From: an uncultured Alkaliphilus sp.
GTDB lineage: Bacteria > Bacillota > Clostridia > Peptostreptococcales > Natronincolaceae
Assembly: GCA_938074565.1 (NCBI GenBank)
Contig: CALJEQ010000013.1
Span: forward strand, 1-64,000
DNA: 64,000 nucleotides
Direction of reading: 5' to 3'
A program made the position numbers and the translations under genes. The first letter of the stretch is position 1; each line of letters opens with the position of its first letter. The notes beneath the pieces were generated by a model. That model was given only the letters and a program-made list of their open reading frames with translations, searched no databases and was not told where the DNA came from. Shown here one piece after another: positions 8,002-16,260 of this stretch.

Positions 8002-8034
8002 TATAAACCATATTATTTAAAAGGAGTGATAGAT

Positions 8035-8517
8035 ATGAACTTTTATGATTTTACAGCAAGAGATATTTATGGGGAAGAAGTGAGTATGAAGGATTATAAG
8101 GGAAAGGTAGTTTTAATAGTAAATACCGCAAGTAAATGTGGGCTAACTCCTCAATTTAAAGATTTAGAAGATTTATACCAAGAATATAAGGAAAAAGGAT
8201 TTGAGATTTTAGGTTTTCCTTGTAATCAATTTGCTAAACAAGATTCAGGTAGTAATGAAGAAATACAACAATTTTGCCAGTTGAATTATGGAGTTACATT
8301 TACTATGTTTGAAAAGATCGATGTAAATGGCAAAAATGCTCATCCACTGTATAAATATTTAAAAAGCCAAGCTAAAGGCATATTTAGCAAGGAAATAAAA
8401 TGGAATTTTAGCAAGTTTTTAATTGATGCTAATGGAAATGTAATAAAAAGATATGCACCTACAGCATCACCATTAAAAATGAAAAATGTTATAGAAAAGT
8501 TGTTAGATAATAAGTAA
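8035..8517 (+). CDS. Glutathione peroxidase-family thiol peroxidase
   Basis: 160 residues from ATG 8035, 8 nt after aaggag. Family signatures are present: [12 protein letters not shown] with catalytic Cys rather than selenocysteine, [11 protein letters not shown] with the Gln, and [10 protein letters not shown] with the Trp-Asn pair of the catalytic tetrad. The family reduces hydroperoxides; Cys forms in bacteria normally use thioredoxin-type donors rather than glutathione. The neighbouring OhrR-like regulator and the shared operator make peroxide induction likely. The length is normal. Confidence 0.92.
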   Translation: MNFYDFTARDIYGEEVSMKDYKGKVVLIVNTASKCGLTPQFKDLEDLYQEYKEKGFEILGFPCNQFAKQDSGSNEEIQQFCQLNYGVTFTMFEKIDVNGKNAHPLYKYLKSQAKGIFSKEIKWNFSKFLIDANGNVIKRYAPTASPLKMKNVIEKLLDNK

Positions 8518-8544
8518 TTGAAGGTGTTATTGTAAAAAACTACT

Positions 8545-8572
8545 GTTACAATTATTTAGTTCGTAGTATAAT
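8545..8572 (+). promoter_or_regulatory. Probable sigma-A promoter of the 51-residue gene
   Basis: GTTACA (8545-8550), 16-nt spacer, TATAAT (8567-8572), about 39 nt before the start codon. Confidence 0.5.
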
Positions 8573-8610
8573 GAAATTCAACATAAAATAGAATAAAGGA
8601 GTGTTAAAAT

Positions 8611-8766
8611 ATGTCAAATATTAATGAAAAAATGAAAAAGTTACTAGAAGAAAAAAAGAAAGTAAGTTCACAACAAGGGTATAATCAAGAAGCACCTAGT
8701 AAGAAAAGTGCTAACTCTACAAAATCATTCAAAAGTACCAAACGAGGCGGGTCCCTTAATAAATAG
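8611..8766 (+). CDS. Small basic hypothetical protein, 51 residues
   Basis: Reads MSNINEKMKKLLEEKKK at the N-terminus, then a Ser/Lys-rich tail ending TKRGGSLNK. The ribosome site aaaggag lies 9 nt upstream, a promoter lies before it and a terminator follows, so it is a complete single-gene unit. The sequence suggests an N-terminal helix and a disordered, positively charged tail. No function is recognised; nucleic-acid binding is only a guess. Confidence 0.7.
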   Translation: MSNINEKMKKLLEEKKKVSSQQGYNQEAPSKKSANSTKSFKSTKRGGSLNK

Positions 8767-8830
8767 AAATTGAGCAATGATATATATAAACTTATTTAGT
8801 ATACTACTTCAATATAATGTTAGCTTTACT

Positions 8831-8862
8831 AAAACTCCAACAATATGTTATGGAGTTTTTTT
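8831..8862 (+). terminator. Terminator
   Basis: AAAACTCCA (8831-8839) pairs with TGGAGTTTT (8851-8859), followed by a T-run. Confidence 0.8.
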
Positions 8863-8957
8863 GTGTTATAAAATGAAGGATTTACTAAATCCTACTTATT
8901 CAATTTAATGATACATATTCGTTATATAATAGTATAGTTATTGTATTATAAAACAAT

Positions 8958-8985
8958 TGAAACTATTTGGCATAGTGTACGGTCT
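8958..8985 (+). promoter_or_regulatory. ECF-type promoter, probably autoregulatory
   Basis: TGAAAC (8958-8963), 16-nt spacer, CGGTCT (8980-8985). This closely matches the TGAAAC/CGTC pattern of ECF sigma factors and lies directly before the sigma gene. It implies transcription from about 8992 and therefore a translation start downstream of 8957. Confidence 0.65.
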
Positions 8986-9019
8986 AATAAGTAGAGTAAA
9001 GAAGAAGGAAGTGAATTGT

Positions 9020-9538
9020 TTGAAAAAAGAAGAATTAGTTAAAAGGGGACAAAAAGGAGATGATAATGCTTTTTTTACTCTTATGGATATGAATAAAGAA
9101 AAGTTATATCGTATAGCTTATTCTTTCTTTAAAAATCAACATGACGCCTTAGAGGCAGTACAAGAAACAACCTATAGAGCATATAAAAATATTAAAGCAT
9201 TAAAAGAACCAGCTTATTTTGATACATGGTTAGTAAGAATATTAATAAATTATTGTATAACTGAACAGAAGAGGGAACGGAAAGTCTTACCTATTAATTC
9301 TCAACTAGAACCAATAGAGGAGAAAAATTCAACAACTAAATTAGATATTGAAGTAGCTTTAGAGCAGTTAAAGCCTAAATATAGGCAAGTAATAATATTA
9401 AAGTATTTTGAAGATCTTACTATACAAGACATTGCAAAAATAATGGATGCACCTGATAATACTATTAAAACATGGGTTTATAGAGGATTAGAGAATTTAA
9501 AAAATATTTTAAATAAAGGCGGTGAATATAATGTCTAA
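9020..9538 (+). CDS. ECF RNA polymerase sigma factor
   Basis: 172 residues from a TTG start at 9020, preceded by aaggaagtg. A longer frame from 8957 would overlap the promoter. Sigma region 2 is seen in LYRIAYSFFKNQHDALEAVQETTYRAYKNI and region 4 in LKPKYRQVIILKYFEDLTIQDIAKIM followed by NTIKTWVYRGLENLK. It resembles the SigV/SigW-like envelope-stress group. Its stop overlaps the next start by 8 bp, coupling it to a membrane anti-sigma factor. Release of the anti-sigma factor would free it to transcribe its own operon. Confidence 0.9.
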   Translation: MKKEELVKRGQKGDDNAFFTLMDMNKEKLYRIAYSFFKNQHDALEAVQETTYRAYKNIKALKEPAYFDTWLVRILINYCITEQKRERKVLPINSQLEPIEEKNSTTKLDIEVALEQLKPKYRQVIILKYFEDLTIQDIAKIMDAPDNTIKTWVYRGLENLKNILNKGGEYNV

Positions 9539-10943
9539 GGATATAGAGGAGCAATTAAAAGATTATAAAATAAATAAATATGATGAGGTTTCTATTCCTG
9601 CTGAAATAGATGTTTATATAGAAAAAGGAATTCAACAGAATAAAAAACATGAAAAAACTCAGCTAAGAAAAAGGATAATAACTATGTCAGCTTGTTTTGT
9701 ACTAATATTATTTTTGTCATCTATACGAATGTCTTCGGTTATTGCTTCTTACGTCATCAACATTCCTGGCTTAGATTATATAGTAAAATTGGTAAGCCAT
9801 GATAAAGGACTACAGATGGCTTTAGAGAATGATTTTATACAGCCTATAGGTATTTCTGACACCCATGAGGATATAACACTTACTGTAGATGGTATTATTG
9901 TAGACGAGGGTCGTATGGTAATATTTTATACCGTTGAAAATAATGGAGACCATCCATTTTTACAGTTGAGGAATGTTGAATTAAAAAATGACAGTGGAGA
10001 AGCACTTTCAGTTAGTCTTACTTACGGAGGTTTTGTAAGCAACTTTAATGAAGAAAGAAAAAAATCAGAAAGAATTGAAATTAACTTACAACAAGAAAAT
10101 GAATTACCAGATATTGCTACATTACTAGTTAACTTTAGTGAGGCAAGGCAAACGTGGGAAGCGTATAGTTTAGAACAAGCTAATATTGGTAAAAAGAATA
10201 TAGATGATAGGGACCGATTTACAGAATTAGAATCAACATGGAAAATAGATATACCAATTAATAAAGAAAAATTTAAAAATTTGAAGGAAATCTATTCAAT
10301 AAATAAAGCTATTACTGTTCATAATCAAAAAATAGATATACAGCAGTTGGTAATACATCCAACAAGGATGGAACTAGATGTAGTTTATGATGAAAATAAT
10401 CCTCTTAAAATTTTTTCCATTGATAATTTAAGAATTACAGATGAAAAAGGAGAATGGAAAGGTATAGTTAATGGTACAACTGCTACCCATTTAAATGATA
10501 ATAAGAAAAGACATTACTTCCAAAGTAGTTACTTTAGTTATCCTAAAAAACTTTATCTAGAAGGTGATGGCATATATGCCCTTGGAAAAGATCAGTTAGA
10601 GGTAGTGGTAGATTTAAAGAATGAAAAACTATTAAAAAGCCCCGTTGATGGAATAAAGCTACTGGCTGTAGTACCACAGGATGAACAATATTTACTTCAT
10701 TTTCAAGTTCCACAGCCAAAGAATAAAATGATTCATGATATTTTTGATTGGACTTTTAAGGATGCTTTGGGGCAAGAATATGATACTAATAATTGGGGTT
10801 ATTCTACTGGTGGAGATGGTGGTGATTATGACCATGTGTATTACTATATTCCTAAAGATGTTAAAATGGATGATATTATAACTTTAAAAATTGTACATTA
10901 CCCCATATTAATAGATGCGCCTTTTAAAATAAGAATTAAATAG
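9531..10943 (+). CDS. Membrane anti-sigma factor with DUF4179-type domain
   Basis: 470 residues from ATG 9531 (ggcggtg 7 nt upstream). The short cytoplasmic N-terminus of about 45 residues is followed by one membrane helix (about residues 47-66) and a DUF4179-type external domain starting at IPGLDYIVKLVSHDKG. The rest is an all-beta extracytoplasmic region. It is translationally coupled to the ECF sigma gene. Proteins of this layout bind their sigma factor at the membrane and are inactivated by proteolysis on envelope stress; the signal here is unknown. Confidence 0.82.
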   Translation: MSKDIEEQLKDYKINKYDEVSIPAEIDVYIEKGIQQNKKHEKTQLRKRIITMSACFVLILFLSSIRMSSVIASYVINIPGLDYIVKLVSHDKGLQMALENDFIQPIGISDTHEDITLTVDGIIVDEGRMVIFYTVENNGDHPFLQLRNVELKNDSGEALSVSLTYGGFVSNFNEERKKSERIEINLQQENELPDIATLLVNFSEARQTWEAYSLEQANIGKKNIDDRDRFTELESTWKIDIPINKEKFKNLKEIYSINKAITVHNQKIDIQQLVIHPTRMELDVVYDENNPLKIFSIDNLRITDEKGEWKGIVNGTTATHLNDNKKRHYFQSSYFSYPKKLYLEGDGIYALGKDQLEVVVDLKNEKLLKSPVDGIKLLAVVPQDEQYLLHFQVPQPKNKMIHDIFDWTFKDALGQEYDTNNWGYSTGGDGGDYDHVYYYIPKDVKMDDIITLKIVHYPILIDAPFKIRIK

Positions 10944-10959
10944 AATTAATTACTAAACT

Positions 10960-11010
10960 AAGCTCCTTTTTCTAAGAATAAATTTAAATTCTAAGTAAAG
11001 GGAGCTTTTG
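10960..11010 (+). terminator. Terminator of the sigma/anti-sigma operon
   Basis: AAGCTCCTTT pairs with AAAGGGAGCTT around an AT-rich inner stem, followed by T4. Confidence 0.75.
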
Positions 11011-11095
11011 TATTTATGTAGTTCTAAAAATAATGAGAAAATTGTATTAAACCATTAAGCAGGATTTATCAAACAAATTGTAGTATTATAAACAG

Positions 11096-11332
11096 TTGAA
11101 GACCCTATATTCAAATTCAGTTCTCTTAATAGGTATCATAGCAACCTATGATGAATGTCTAGAAAGACTTTCACAAAGAAAAGATAAAAATAATGTACAA
11201 CGTTTGTCAGCATATTCAAATGAGGTTAACTCAACAATTACTTTAAGTGATATTATAATTAATAACCCCAAGTCCAATTGGAGTAAAGTACCAATAATAA
11301 TACAAACACTAAAACAGGGGATATTAATATAA
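11096..11332 (+). pseudogene. Fragment of a kinase-like gene (doubtful)
   Basis: A 78-codon frame with a TTG start and no ribosome site. The stretch IIATYDECLERLSQRKDKNN followed by TLSDIIINNP looks like the C-terminal part of a nucleotide-kinase-fold protein (lid and closing helix). The P-loop half is absent upstream. It is best read as a decayed remnant; it may be chance. Confidence 0.3.
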
Positions 11333-11426
11333 GGATAATTTATAGGTTATAAAAATTTAAAATATTTTTGTTTAATGATTAGAGCATAGAATAGTACAAT
11401 CCACATCAAACATAAACCCATAGTAT

Positions 11427-11452
11427 CATATGACCATCATATGTAGCATATA
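11427..11452 (+). promoter_or_regulatory. Possible enhancer sites upstream of the sigma-54 promoter
   Basis: CATATG occurs at 11427-11432 and 11438-11443, one helical turn apart, with a related CATATA at 11447-11452. They lie about 80-105 bp before the -24 element, where activators of sigma-54 polymerase usually bind. Confidence 0.4.
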
Positions 11453-11532
11453 CCACATAATTATTTTTATAACTTCAACCTTAATACTTGAAAAGTAATA
11501 AAATATTAATAAATGTCTACATCATCAAAAGA

Positions 11533-11548
11533 TGGCACGACTATTGCA
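11533..11548 (+). promoter_or_regulatory. Sigma-54 (RpoN) promoter
   Basis: TGGCACGACTATTGCA matches the -24/-12 consensus TGGCAC-N5-TTGCA exactly, with GG and GC ten bases apart. Transcription would start near 11559, 35 nt before the start codon of the 63-residue exported peptide. An ATP-dependent enhancer-binding protein encoded elsewhere would be required. Confidence 0.9.
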
Positions 11549-11593
11549 CTATAGTAAAGGGTAGGTTAAAAAAACAATTAGGAGGAAATAGTT

Positions 11594-11785
11594 ATGAAAA
11601 AGATGGTAGTGACATTAATATTAGGAGTTGTTTTATTAGCATCAGCAAATTCAGTATTTGCATCAAATAATGTTTCTAGAATGGCTACAATGAAAGGTGG
11701 ACAACATGTAGCTGAATGTGCACAAAAAATGCAGCAAGGCATCTCCCAATGTGTACAAAATTTAGAGTGTGCTAATAATATGTAA
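11594..11785 (+). CDS. Exported 63-residue peptide under sigma-54 control
   Basis: Begins with a clear signal peptide (MKKMVVTLILGVVLLASANS, cleavage probably after VFA at about residue 23). The mature part is about 40 residues: SRMATMKGGQHVAECAQKMQ and a tail with two more cysteines (ISQC and LEC), so three Cys in all, spaced about every 11 residues. The ribosome site aggagg lies 7 nt upstream, and a terminator follows, so it is a single-gene unit. No homologous function is recognised. A peptide signal, metal-binding peptide or small envelope component are all possible. Confidence 0.8.
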   Translation: MKKMVVTLILGVVLLASANSVFASNNVSRMATMKGGQHVAECAQKMQQGISQCVQNLECANNM

Positions 11786-11815
11786 GTTAGTATAAAAATC
11801 ATATAATCTATTATG

Positions 11816-11858
11816 AAAAAAGGAATCATTTCTTTAAGAAGAAAGGTTCCTTTTTTTA
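11816..11858 (+). terminator. Terminator
   Basis: AAAAAAGGAA pairs with TTCCTTTTTT around an inner TTTCTT/AAGAAA stem, with a T-rich 3' side. Confidence 0.8.
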
Positions 11859-12031
11859 TTTTTGCCATCTATAGTAAATTACAGATTATATACTTTATAA
11901 AAAAAGTACGTGTAGAGGTTAATGAAAATAGATAACGTTTTTCTAAATTTATTGTTTACATAGCAATGGGATGTTTTACAATAAGTCCACTGTTAACTTT
12001 GTAGTGATAGATAAAAAAAGCTAATAGGATT

Positions 12032-12044
12032 CACTGTTTAACAG
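12032..12044 (+). promoter_or_regulatory. Small palindrome, possible operator
   Basis: ACTGTT-T-AACAGT is a perfect inverted repeat about 30 bp before the -35 box at 12072. A related half-site (ACTGTTAAC) lies near 11990. The rest of the 480-bp gap between the peptide gene and 12273 shows nothing more. Confidence 0.3.
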
Positions 12045-12071
12045 TTATACAGAATAATGTGTGACAATACG

Positions 12072-12100
12072 TTGACATACAAAAAACAACATGATAATAT
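12072..12100 (+). promoter_or_regulatory. Sigma-A promoter
   Basis: TTGACA (12072-12077), 17-nt spacer, TAATAT (12095-12100). The leader to the start at 12273 would be about 165 nt. Confidence 0.6.
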
Positions 12101-12272
12101 GGAAAAAACTACAATATAACATTATTTTACATAAAAATTAATAGTAACAATATTATTAAAGTGTTTTTTATAACTTAGAAAGAATATAGAGTTGAAGTAT
12201 ACTAGGTTGCTTCTAAAATTGTAAAGCTTGATGGCAAGCAATCTTTTAATAAAAAAGAAAGGAGAGAATTAT

Positions 12273-14783
12273 ATGAAATTAAAAACCAGAAGCTTTTTAG
12301 GAATATTAGTGCTGATACTAATATTAACAGGTACTTTGTTTGCTGCTAACTCTGATAGTCAGCATACTATCCCCATTAAGTCAGTTTCAACCAGTGGAGG
12401 TCTTGTTAGTCCAAATACACCAATTATCATTGAACTGGATACTAATCATTCCAATTGGAGTAGAGTTAAAAATCAATTTGAAGCTAGTAATTTTACAGTA
12501 ACACTAAATGATGTTGAGATACCATCAGAATATGATCCAGTAACAAATAAGATAACGGCTTACCCTGAAGTTTTAGAGAGATACACCCATTACAGTTTGA
12601 ATATATTAATTAAGTCAAATCTTAACGGAAATGGTAAAAATGAAAAGCCAGCCTTTGACTTTCCAATAGAATTTGAGACTGGTTCAAATGTAGGAGAACC
12701 TACTAAAGGTCGCATTATAGTAGATAATAATTCTCCAAGAGTAACAGAAAATTGCAACGTAACAATTGAACTATTTGATGACTATGGTAATCCCGCTACA
12801 ATACCTTCAAACATAAAATTTACTGTTGTTGAAGATGGACAAAGATTACAAAATAGTTTTATTATCAGTCCTAATAACGTAAATAGTATTTTAGCACAAC
12901 AACATTTAGCTGTATCTAATAAAGAAGCAGAAAAAGTATTATTGACTGCTGAAATCTCTTATGAAGATATAAAGTTTAACCTTACTACAGAGATAAACTT
13001 TAGACCAGGGGTACCTGCTTTATTTGATTTTGAAGTGCCAACTACTATAAAAGCAGGTGAAGATGCACTAATAAATGGAAGTTTAACAGACATCTATGGT
13101 AATCTAGTTGAAACTGGCGAAACTGTTTCAGTAAGCAACAATTTTAGTAGTGCAATTGACACCATTCATCTAACAAACGCAAATCTACAGTATCATTTTA
13201 CTGCGCCTACTAAAAGTGGAGAATATACATTAACCTTTACATCAGGTAATGTTCAAAAGACGTTAAATTTTATTGTAGTAGCAAATGACCCTACTAATAT
13301 GCAATTAGAATATATCTCACAACAAGGTTCTATACAGGGAAAGGTATTGGCAGATAATAAAAGTACAGCCATGATTAAAGCCACAGTAACAGATAAATAT
13401 GGAAATTTATGTGATGGAAGTGTTGCTTGGTTAGACAGTATGGGGTTAATACAGCAAACTACAGCTTCTTTAACACAAGGAAGTACAACTACATTAATTA
13501 AATCTAATACGCCTGGTGTTAATACAATAACTTGTAGTATAGGAGAAATTACAAAATCCATCGAGGTTGAATTTATACCAGTGCCATCTATAGAACTTAC
13601 AGTAATTTATCCTACAAATGCAGTAGATAAAAAAATACCTGCTGATGGGACGAGCGTAGCAACAATAATTGCCACAGTAACGGACCCACAAGGTAAACCT
13701 TATCCCTATATAGGAAGTGTTGCTTGGAGCACTACTATGGGACAATTATCTTCTAATAGTGGCAGTTTAATAAACGGTAATGCAACAACAACTATAAAAT
13801 CGAATACGGTTGGAACTGCTACAGTAAGTGTAAATGTTGGAGGAATAACAAAATCTATACAGATTCAATTTGAAAACTTAAAAACACCAATTATCTTAGT
13901 TGGTGATGAATATTCAATTTCTGGTAATGCCGCAAGTATTGGATTTAATATTAACACTGACGGAAGATTTTGGATAGTAAGAGAAGATAACAGTACACTT
14001 TATACCACTATTTTAAATACAGATAATACTGTTTATAAACAAAATATACAAAATCCATTACGTTCTTATTGGACTGGAAGTAGATTAATATTTTATAATA
14101 GTGAATCTTCTCCTAGTATAGCACCAGATGGAAATGGAAATATGTTATTGGCTTGGACAAGATATTATAATGGATTTAATTTAATGGGAACATACTATAA
14201 GGCAGATGGAACAATGGGTAATGGAGCAAATTATTATATGATGTCGGGTGGAGATTATAGAGACCCGTACCTATATAAAAATGGCAGGAATGTAGAAATA
14301 GTATGGACAAACAATGTTAATGGAGGATATTCTACAATTAAAACAGAATACGGACGAATGTTTGCAAATAGTTATTCAGGTGTATCAGTAGGACATTACA
14401 GCACCATTAACACTTCAGGAAGAGCCTATGATCCATCCATTGCTTTTGATTCAAAAGGTAATAGATGGGTTTTTCAAACAAGAACAAATGGTATACAAGC
14501 AGACTTGGTATATGTTAAAAATGATTTATCAGAAAAAATATTAGAAGCAAAAGTAGGTGGAGCAAACTCAACTGCAATAGCTTGTGAAGATGAGATATGG
14601 GTTGCATATGTTCACAATGGTGATATTTTAATAAGAACTATATCTAGTAATGAAGTAATTAGTCAACCATATACTGTTACACAAGGTAAATCACCAGTTT
14701 TGGCAAAAGATAACTCTGGAAACATTTGGTTAGCTTGGATAAAACCTAATGGAACTGTGAGCTATTCCCAAATAAGTAAATAA
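12273..14783 (+). CDS. Secreted protein with Ig-like (Big_1/invasin-type) domains and a propeller-like C-terminus
   Basis: 836 residues from ATG 12273, behind aaaggagag. An N-terminal signal sequence covers about residues 1-28. The middle carries repeated beta-sandwich units. Two of about 95 residues (near residues 340-445 and 450-540) show the Big_1 pattern: ADNKSTAMIKATVTDKYG and ADGTSVATIIATVTDPQGKP, each followed by SVAW and ending in GGITKSI-like strands. The C-terminal 290 residues repeat an APDGNGNMLLAWTR / DSKGNRWVFQTR / DNSGNIWLAWIKP motif, as in sialidase-type beta-propellers. No LPXTG or SLH anchor is visible. Adhesion or surface structure is likely. Confidence 0.75.
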   Translation: MKLKTRSFLGILVLILILTGTLFAANSDSQHTIPIKSVSTSGGLVSPNTPIIIELDTNHSNWSRVKNQFEASNFTVTLNDVEIPSEYDPVTNKITAYPEVLERYTHYSLNILIKSNLNGNGKNEKPAFDFPIEFETGSNVGEPTKGRIIVDNNSPRVTENCNVTIELFDDYGNPATIPSNIKFTVVEDGQRLQNSFIISPNNVNSILAQQHLAVSNKEAEKVLLTAEISYEDIKFNLTTEINFRPGVPALFDFEVPTTIKAGEDALINGSLTDIYGNLVETGETVSVSNNFSSAIDTIHLTNANLQYHFTAPTKSGEYTLTFTSGNVQKTLNFIVVANDPTNMQLEYISQQGSIQGKVLADNKSTAMIKATVTDKYGNLCDGSVAWLDSMGLIQQTTASLTQGSTTTLIKSNTPGVNTITCSIGEITKSIEVEFIPVPSIELTVIYPTNAVDKKIPADGTSVATIIATVTDPQGKPYPYIGSVAWSTTMGQLSSNSGSLINGNATTTIKSNTVGTATVSVNVGGITKSIQIQFENLKTPIILVGDEYSISGNAASIGFNINTDGRFWIVREDNSTLYTTILNTDNTVYKQNIQNPLRSYWTGSRLIFYNSESSPSIAPDGNGNMLLAWTRYYNGFNLMGTYYKADGTMGNGANYYMMSGGDYRDPYLYKNGRNVEIVWTNNVNGGYSTIKTEYGRMFANSYSGVSVGHYSTINTSGRAYDPSIAFDSKGNRWVFQTRTNGIQADLVYVKNDLSEKILEAKVGGANSTAIACEDEIWVAYVHNGDILIRTISSNEVISQPYTVTQGKSPVLAKDNSGNIWLAWIKPNGTVSYSQISK

Positions 14784-14801
14784 AATTAAATATTATAATA
14801 G

Positions 14802-14826
14802 AGGGCACTATGTTTAGTGCCTTTTA
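14802..14826 (+). terminator. Terminator
   Basis: AGGGCACTA (14802-14810) pairs with TAGTGCCTT (14815-14823), a 4-nt loop, then T-rich. Confidence 0.75.
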
Positions 14827-15012
14827 TGTTGTAGGCAAAAGTCAAAAATTCAGAAGGATAAAACTTTCAAACTAATATAAAAATAAGAAATATTAGAATA
14901 TAGGTTAAAAAAACATGTAAATTTTACCGTTGTTTTTATGTATAATTAAATCCATTTAGTTTAAAAATAATATGGCTGAAATTATTAAACTAATCTAATG
15001 GGAGGCGTTACG

Positions 15013-15546
15013 ATGAGTTCATTAAAAGAAGAAATGTTAAAAAGAGCAGACGAAGAATTAGCAGAGGAATTAAGTAGTTTAAGAAATCAATTAAGCAATA
15101 TGAGAGAAACTATTGGACAATTACAACAAGGAAATCAACAAGGTCAACAAGGACAACAAGGAATGGGACAAAATACACAAACAGCAAGCCAACTTTTCCA
15201 ACAAATGCAACAATTTAGAAATGAAGCACAACAACAACAACAACAAACAGTTCAACAACTTCAACAATCTATTCAACAAACAATGCAAGTACTAAGTCAA
15301 GCAAATGAGTATGTTCAAGCTAACCAAGTGCTTACGCAAATGAATCAACTAATAGATCAAGCTCAACATCAATTAATGCAAATGCGTAGTCAACAACAAC
15401 AAGGAAACCAAATGGGTGGAAGCCAAATGGGTGGAAGCCAAATGGGCGGAAACCAAATGGGTGGAACTCAAATGGGTGGAACTCAAATGAGTACTACAAA
15501 TCAACAAGGACAACAAATGAACAGAAGCAACACAATGGGAAACTAA
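15013..15546 (+). CDS. Gln-rich low-complexity protein with MGG repeats
   Basis: 177 residues from ATG 15013 (ggaggcg upstream). Residues 1-45 form a charged coiled coil (EEMLKRADEELAEELSSLRN). After that the protein is dominated by Gln, with a second helix of QQ heptads and a run of five 5-residue units of the type N/S/T-QMGG near residues 132-158. No signal peptide or cysteine. The composition suggests a self-assembling structural protein, for example of the spore surface, but this is a guess. It is a single-gene unit with its own terminator. Confidence 0.75.
   Translation: MSSLKEEMLKRADEELAEELSSLRNQLSNMRETIGQLQQGNQQGQQGQQGMGQNTQTASQLFQQMQQFRNEAQQQQQQTVQQLQQSIQQTMQVLSQANEYVQANQVLTQMNQLIDQAQHQLMQMRSQQQQGNQMGGSQMGGSQMGGNQMGGTQMGGTQMSTTNQQGQQMNRSNTMGN
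15406..15490 (+). repeat. 15-bp coding tandem repeat
   Basis: Five full units of the type aaccaaatgggtgga (positions 1-4 vary) plus a partial sixth, encoding the QMGG units. Such arrays can change copy number by slippage. Confidence 0.85.
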
Positions 15547-15631
15547 CAGATTTTATTATCTCCCGTATTAATTCAAATGCTTTAAAATGTTGGAGATGTA
15601 AAGGGAAATGTGTTAATAAATTATGGTAATG

Positions 15632-15684
15632 AAACTCTCCTTTCTAGTTATTAAATTTAATAAATAGAAAGGAGTTTTATTTTA
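15632..15684 (+). terminator. Terminator
   Basis: AAACTCTCCTTTCTA pairs with TAGAAAGGAGTTTT around an AT-rich inner stem, then a T-run. Confidence 0.8.
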
Positions 15685-15830
15685 TAATATAAGAATGTAA
15701 TACAAAATTTAACATTTTATAAATCGTTTATCTTATATTGATTTAAAACGGTAATATAGGGTACAAATATAACATAAAATACATAAAATAAATTTAATTA
15801 AGAATAAATAGTTAGAAAGAGGGGTAGTTT

Positions 15831-16085
15831 ATGAAAAAAGTTGTTTTATATACAAAAAACTATTGTCCATATTGTAAGAAAGCACTAGCTCTATTAACAC
15901 AAAAAGGTGTGAAATTTACCAATGTTGATGTCACCAATGATGAGAAGACTTTTGAACCAATTAAAGCTAAAACGGGTTGGGATACAGTTCCACAAATTTT
16001 TATCAACGATGAATTTATTGGTGGTTGTGATGATATGCATCAGTTAGATAGAGTTGGAGAATTAAATAAAAAGCTTGGCTTATAA
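15831..16085 (+). CDS. Glutaredoxin
   Basis: 84 residues, a one-domain glutaredoxin of the GrxC (Grx3) type. The active site CPYC is at residues 12-15 in YTKNYCPYCKKALALL. The cis-Pro motif TVPQIF and the GGCDD glutathione-binding motif follow in the usual places. It reduces disulfides or mixed disulfides in the cytoplasm. The start is fixed by gaaagaggggt. The sequence aggag/acctcc hairpin after the stop may serve as its terminator. Confidence 0.93.
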   Translation: MKKVVLYTKNYCPYCKKALALLTQKGVKFTNVDVTNDEKTFEPIKAKTGWDTVPQIFINDEFIGGCDDMHQLDRVGELNKKLGL

Positions 16086-16095
16086 AATAGAGATT

Positions 16096-16133
16096 ACCTC
16101 CTTTAGTTGTTAAAACAACTGTTATAAGGAGGT
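16096..16133 (+). promoter_or_regulatory. Hairpin enclosing a perfect Shine-Dalgarno sequence
   Basis: ACCTCCTT (16096-16103) pairs exactly with AAGGAGGT (16126-16133), with a nested AGTTGT/ACAACT hairpin between. The enclosed AAGGAGGT is a full-strength ribosome site 6 nt before ATG 16140. The structure would hide it. Alternatively it ends the glutaredoxin transcript, but no T-run follows directly. Confidence 0.5.
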
Positions 16134-16139
16134 ATATCT

Positions 16140-16217
16140 ATGTTTAATATATTAAATTTAATATTATTAGATTTTTTTTTATTAAGTATACCTAAAAATA
16201 TAAAAACCACCGAATAA
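16140..16217 (+). CDS. Possible 25-residue hydrophobic peptide
   Basis: Reads MFNILNLILLDFFLLSIPKN then IKTTE and stop: one membrane-length hydrophobic stretch and a charged tail. The ribosome site is perfect but buried in a hairpin, the layout used by type I toxin mRNAs. No antisense RNA promoter is evident. The T8 tract within the frame could instead be the tail of a terminator, so coding status is uncertain. Confidence 0.35.
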   Translation: MFNILNLILLDFFLLSIPKNIKTTE

Positions 16218-16260
16218 TGTAAATAGAAGGACAAACATATGAAAAGAAAGGGTGGATTTT

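Noticed and set aside
8957-9019. N-terminal extension of the sigma factor
   Set aside because: It overlaps the ECF promoter, has no ribosome site, and adds residues not seen before region 2 in the family.
15406-15490. Tandem repeats that might be a CRISPR array
   Set aside because: 15-bp units without spacers, in frame, coding for QMGG; no cas genes in the window.
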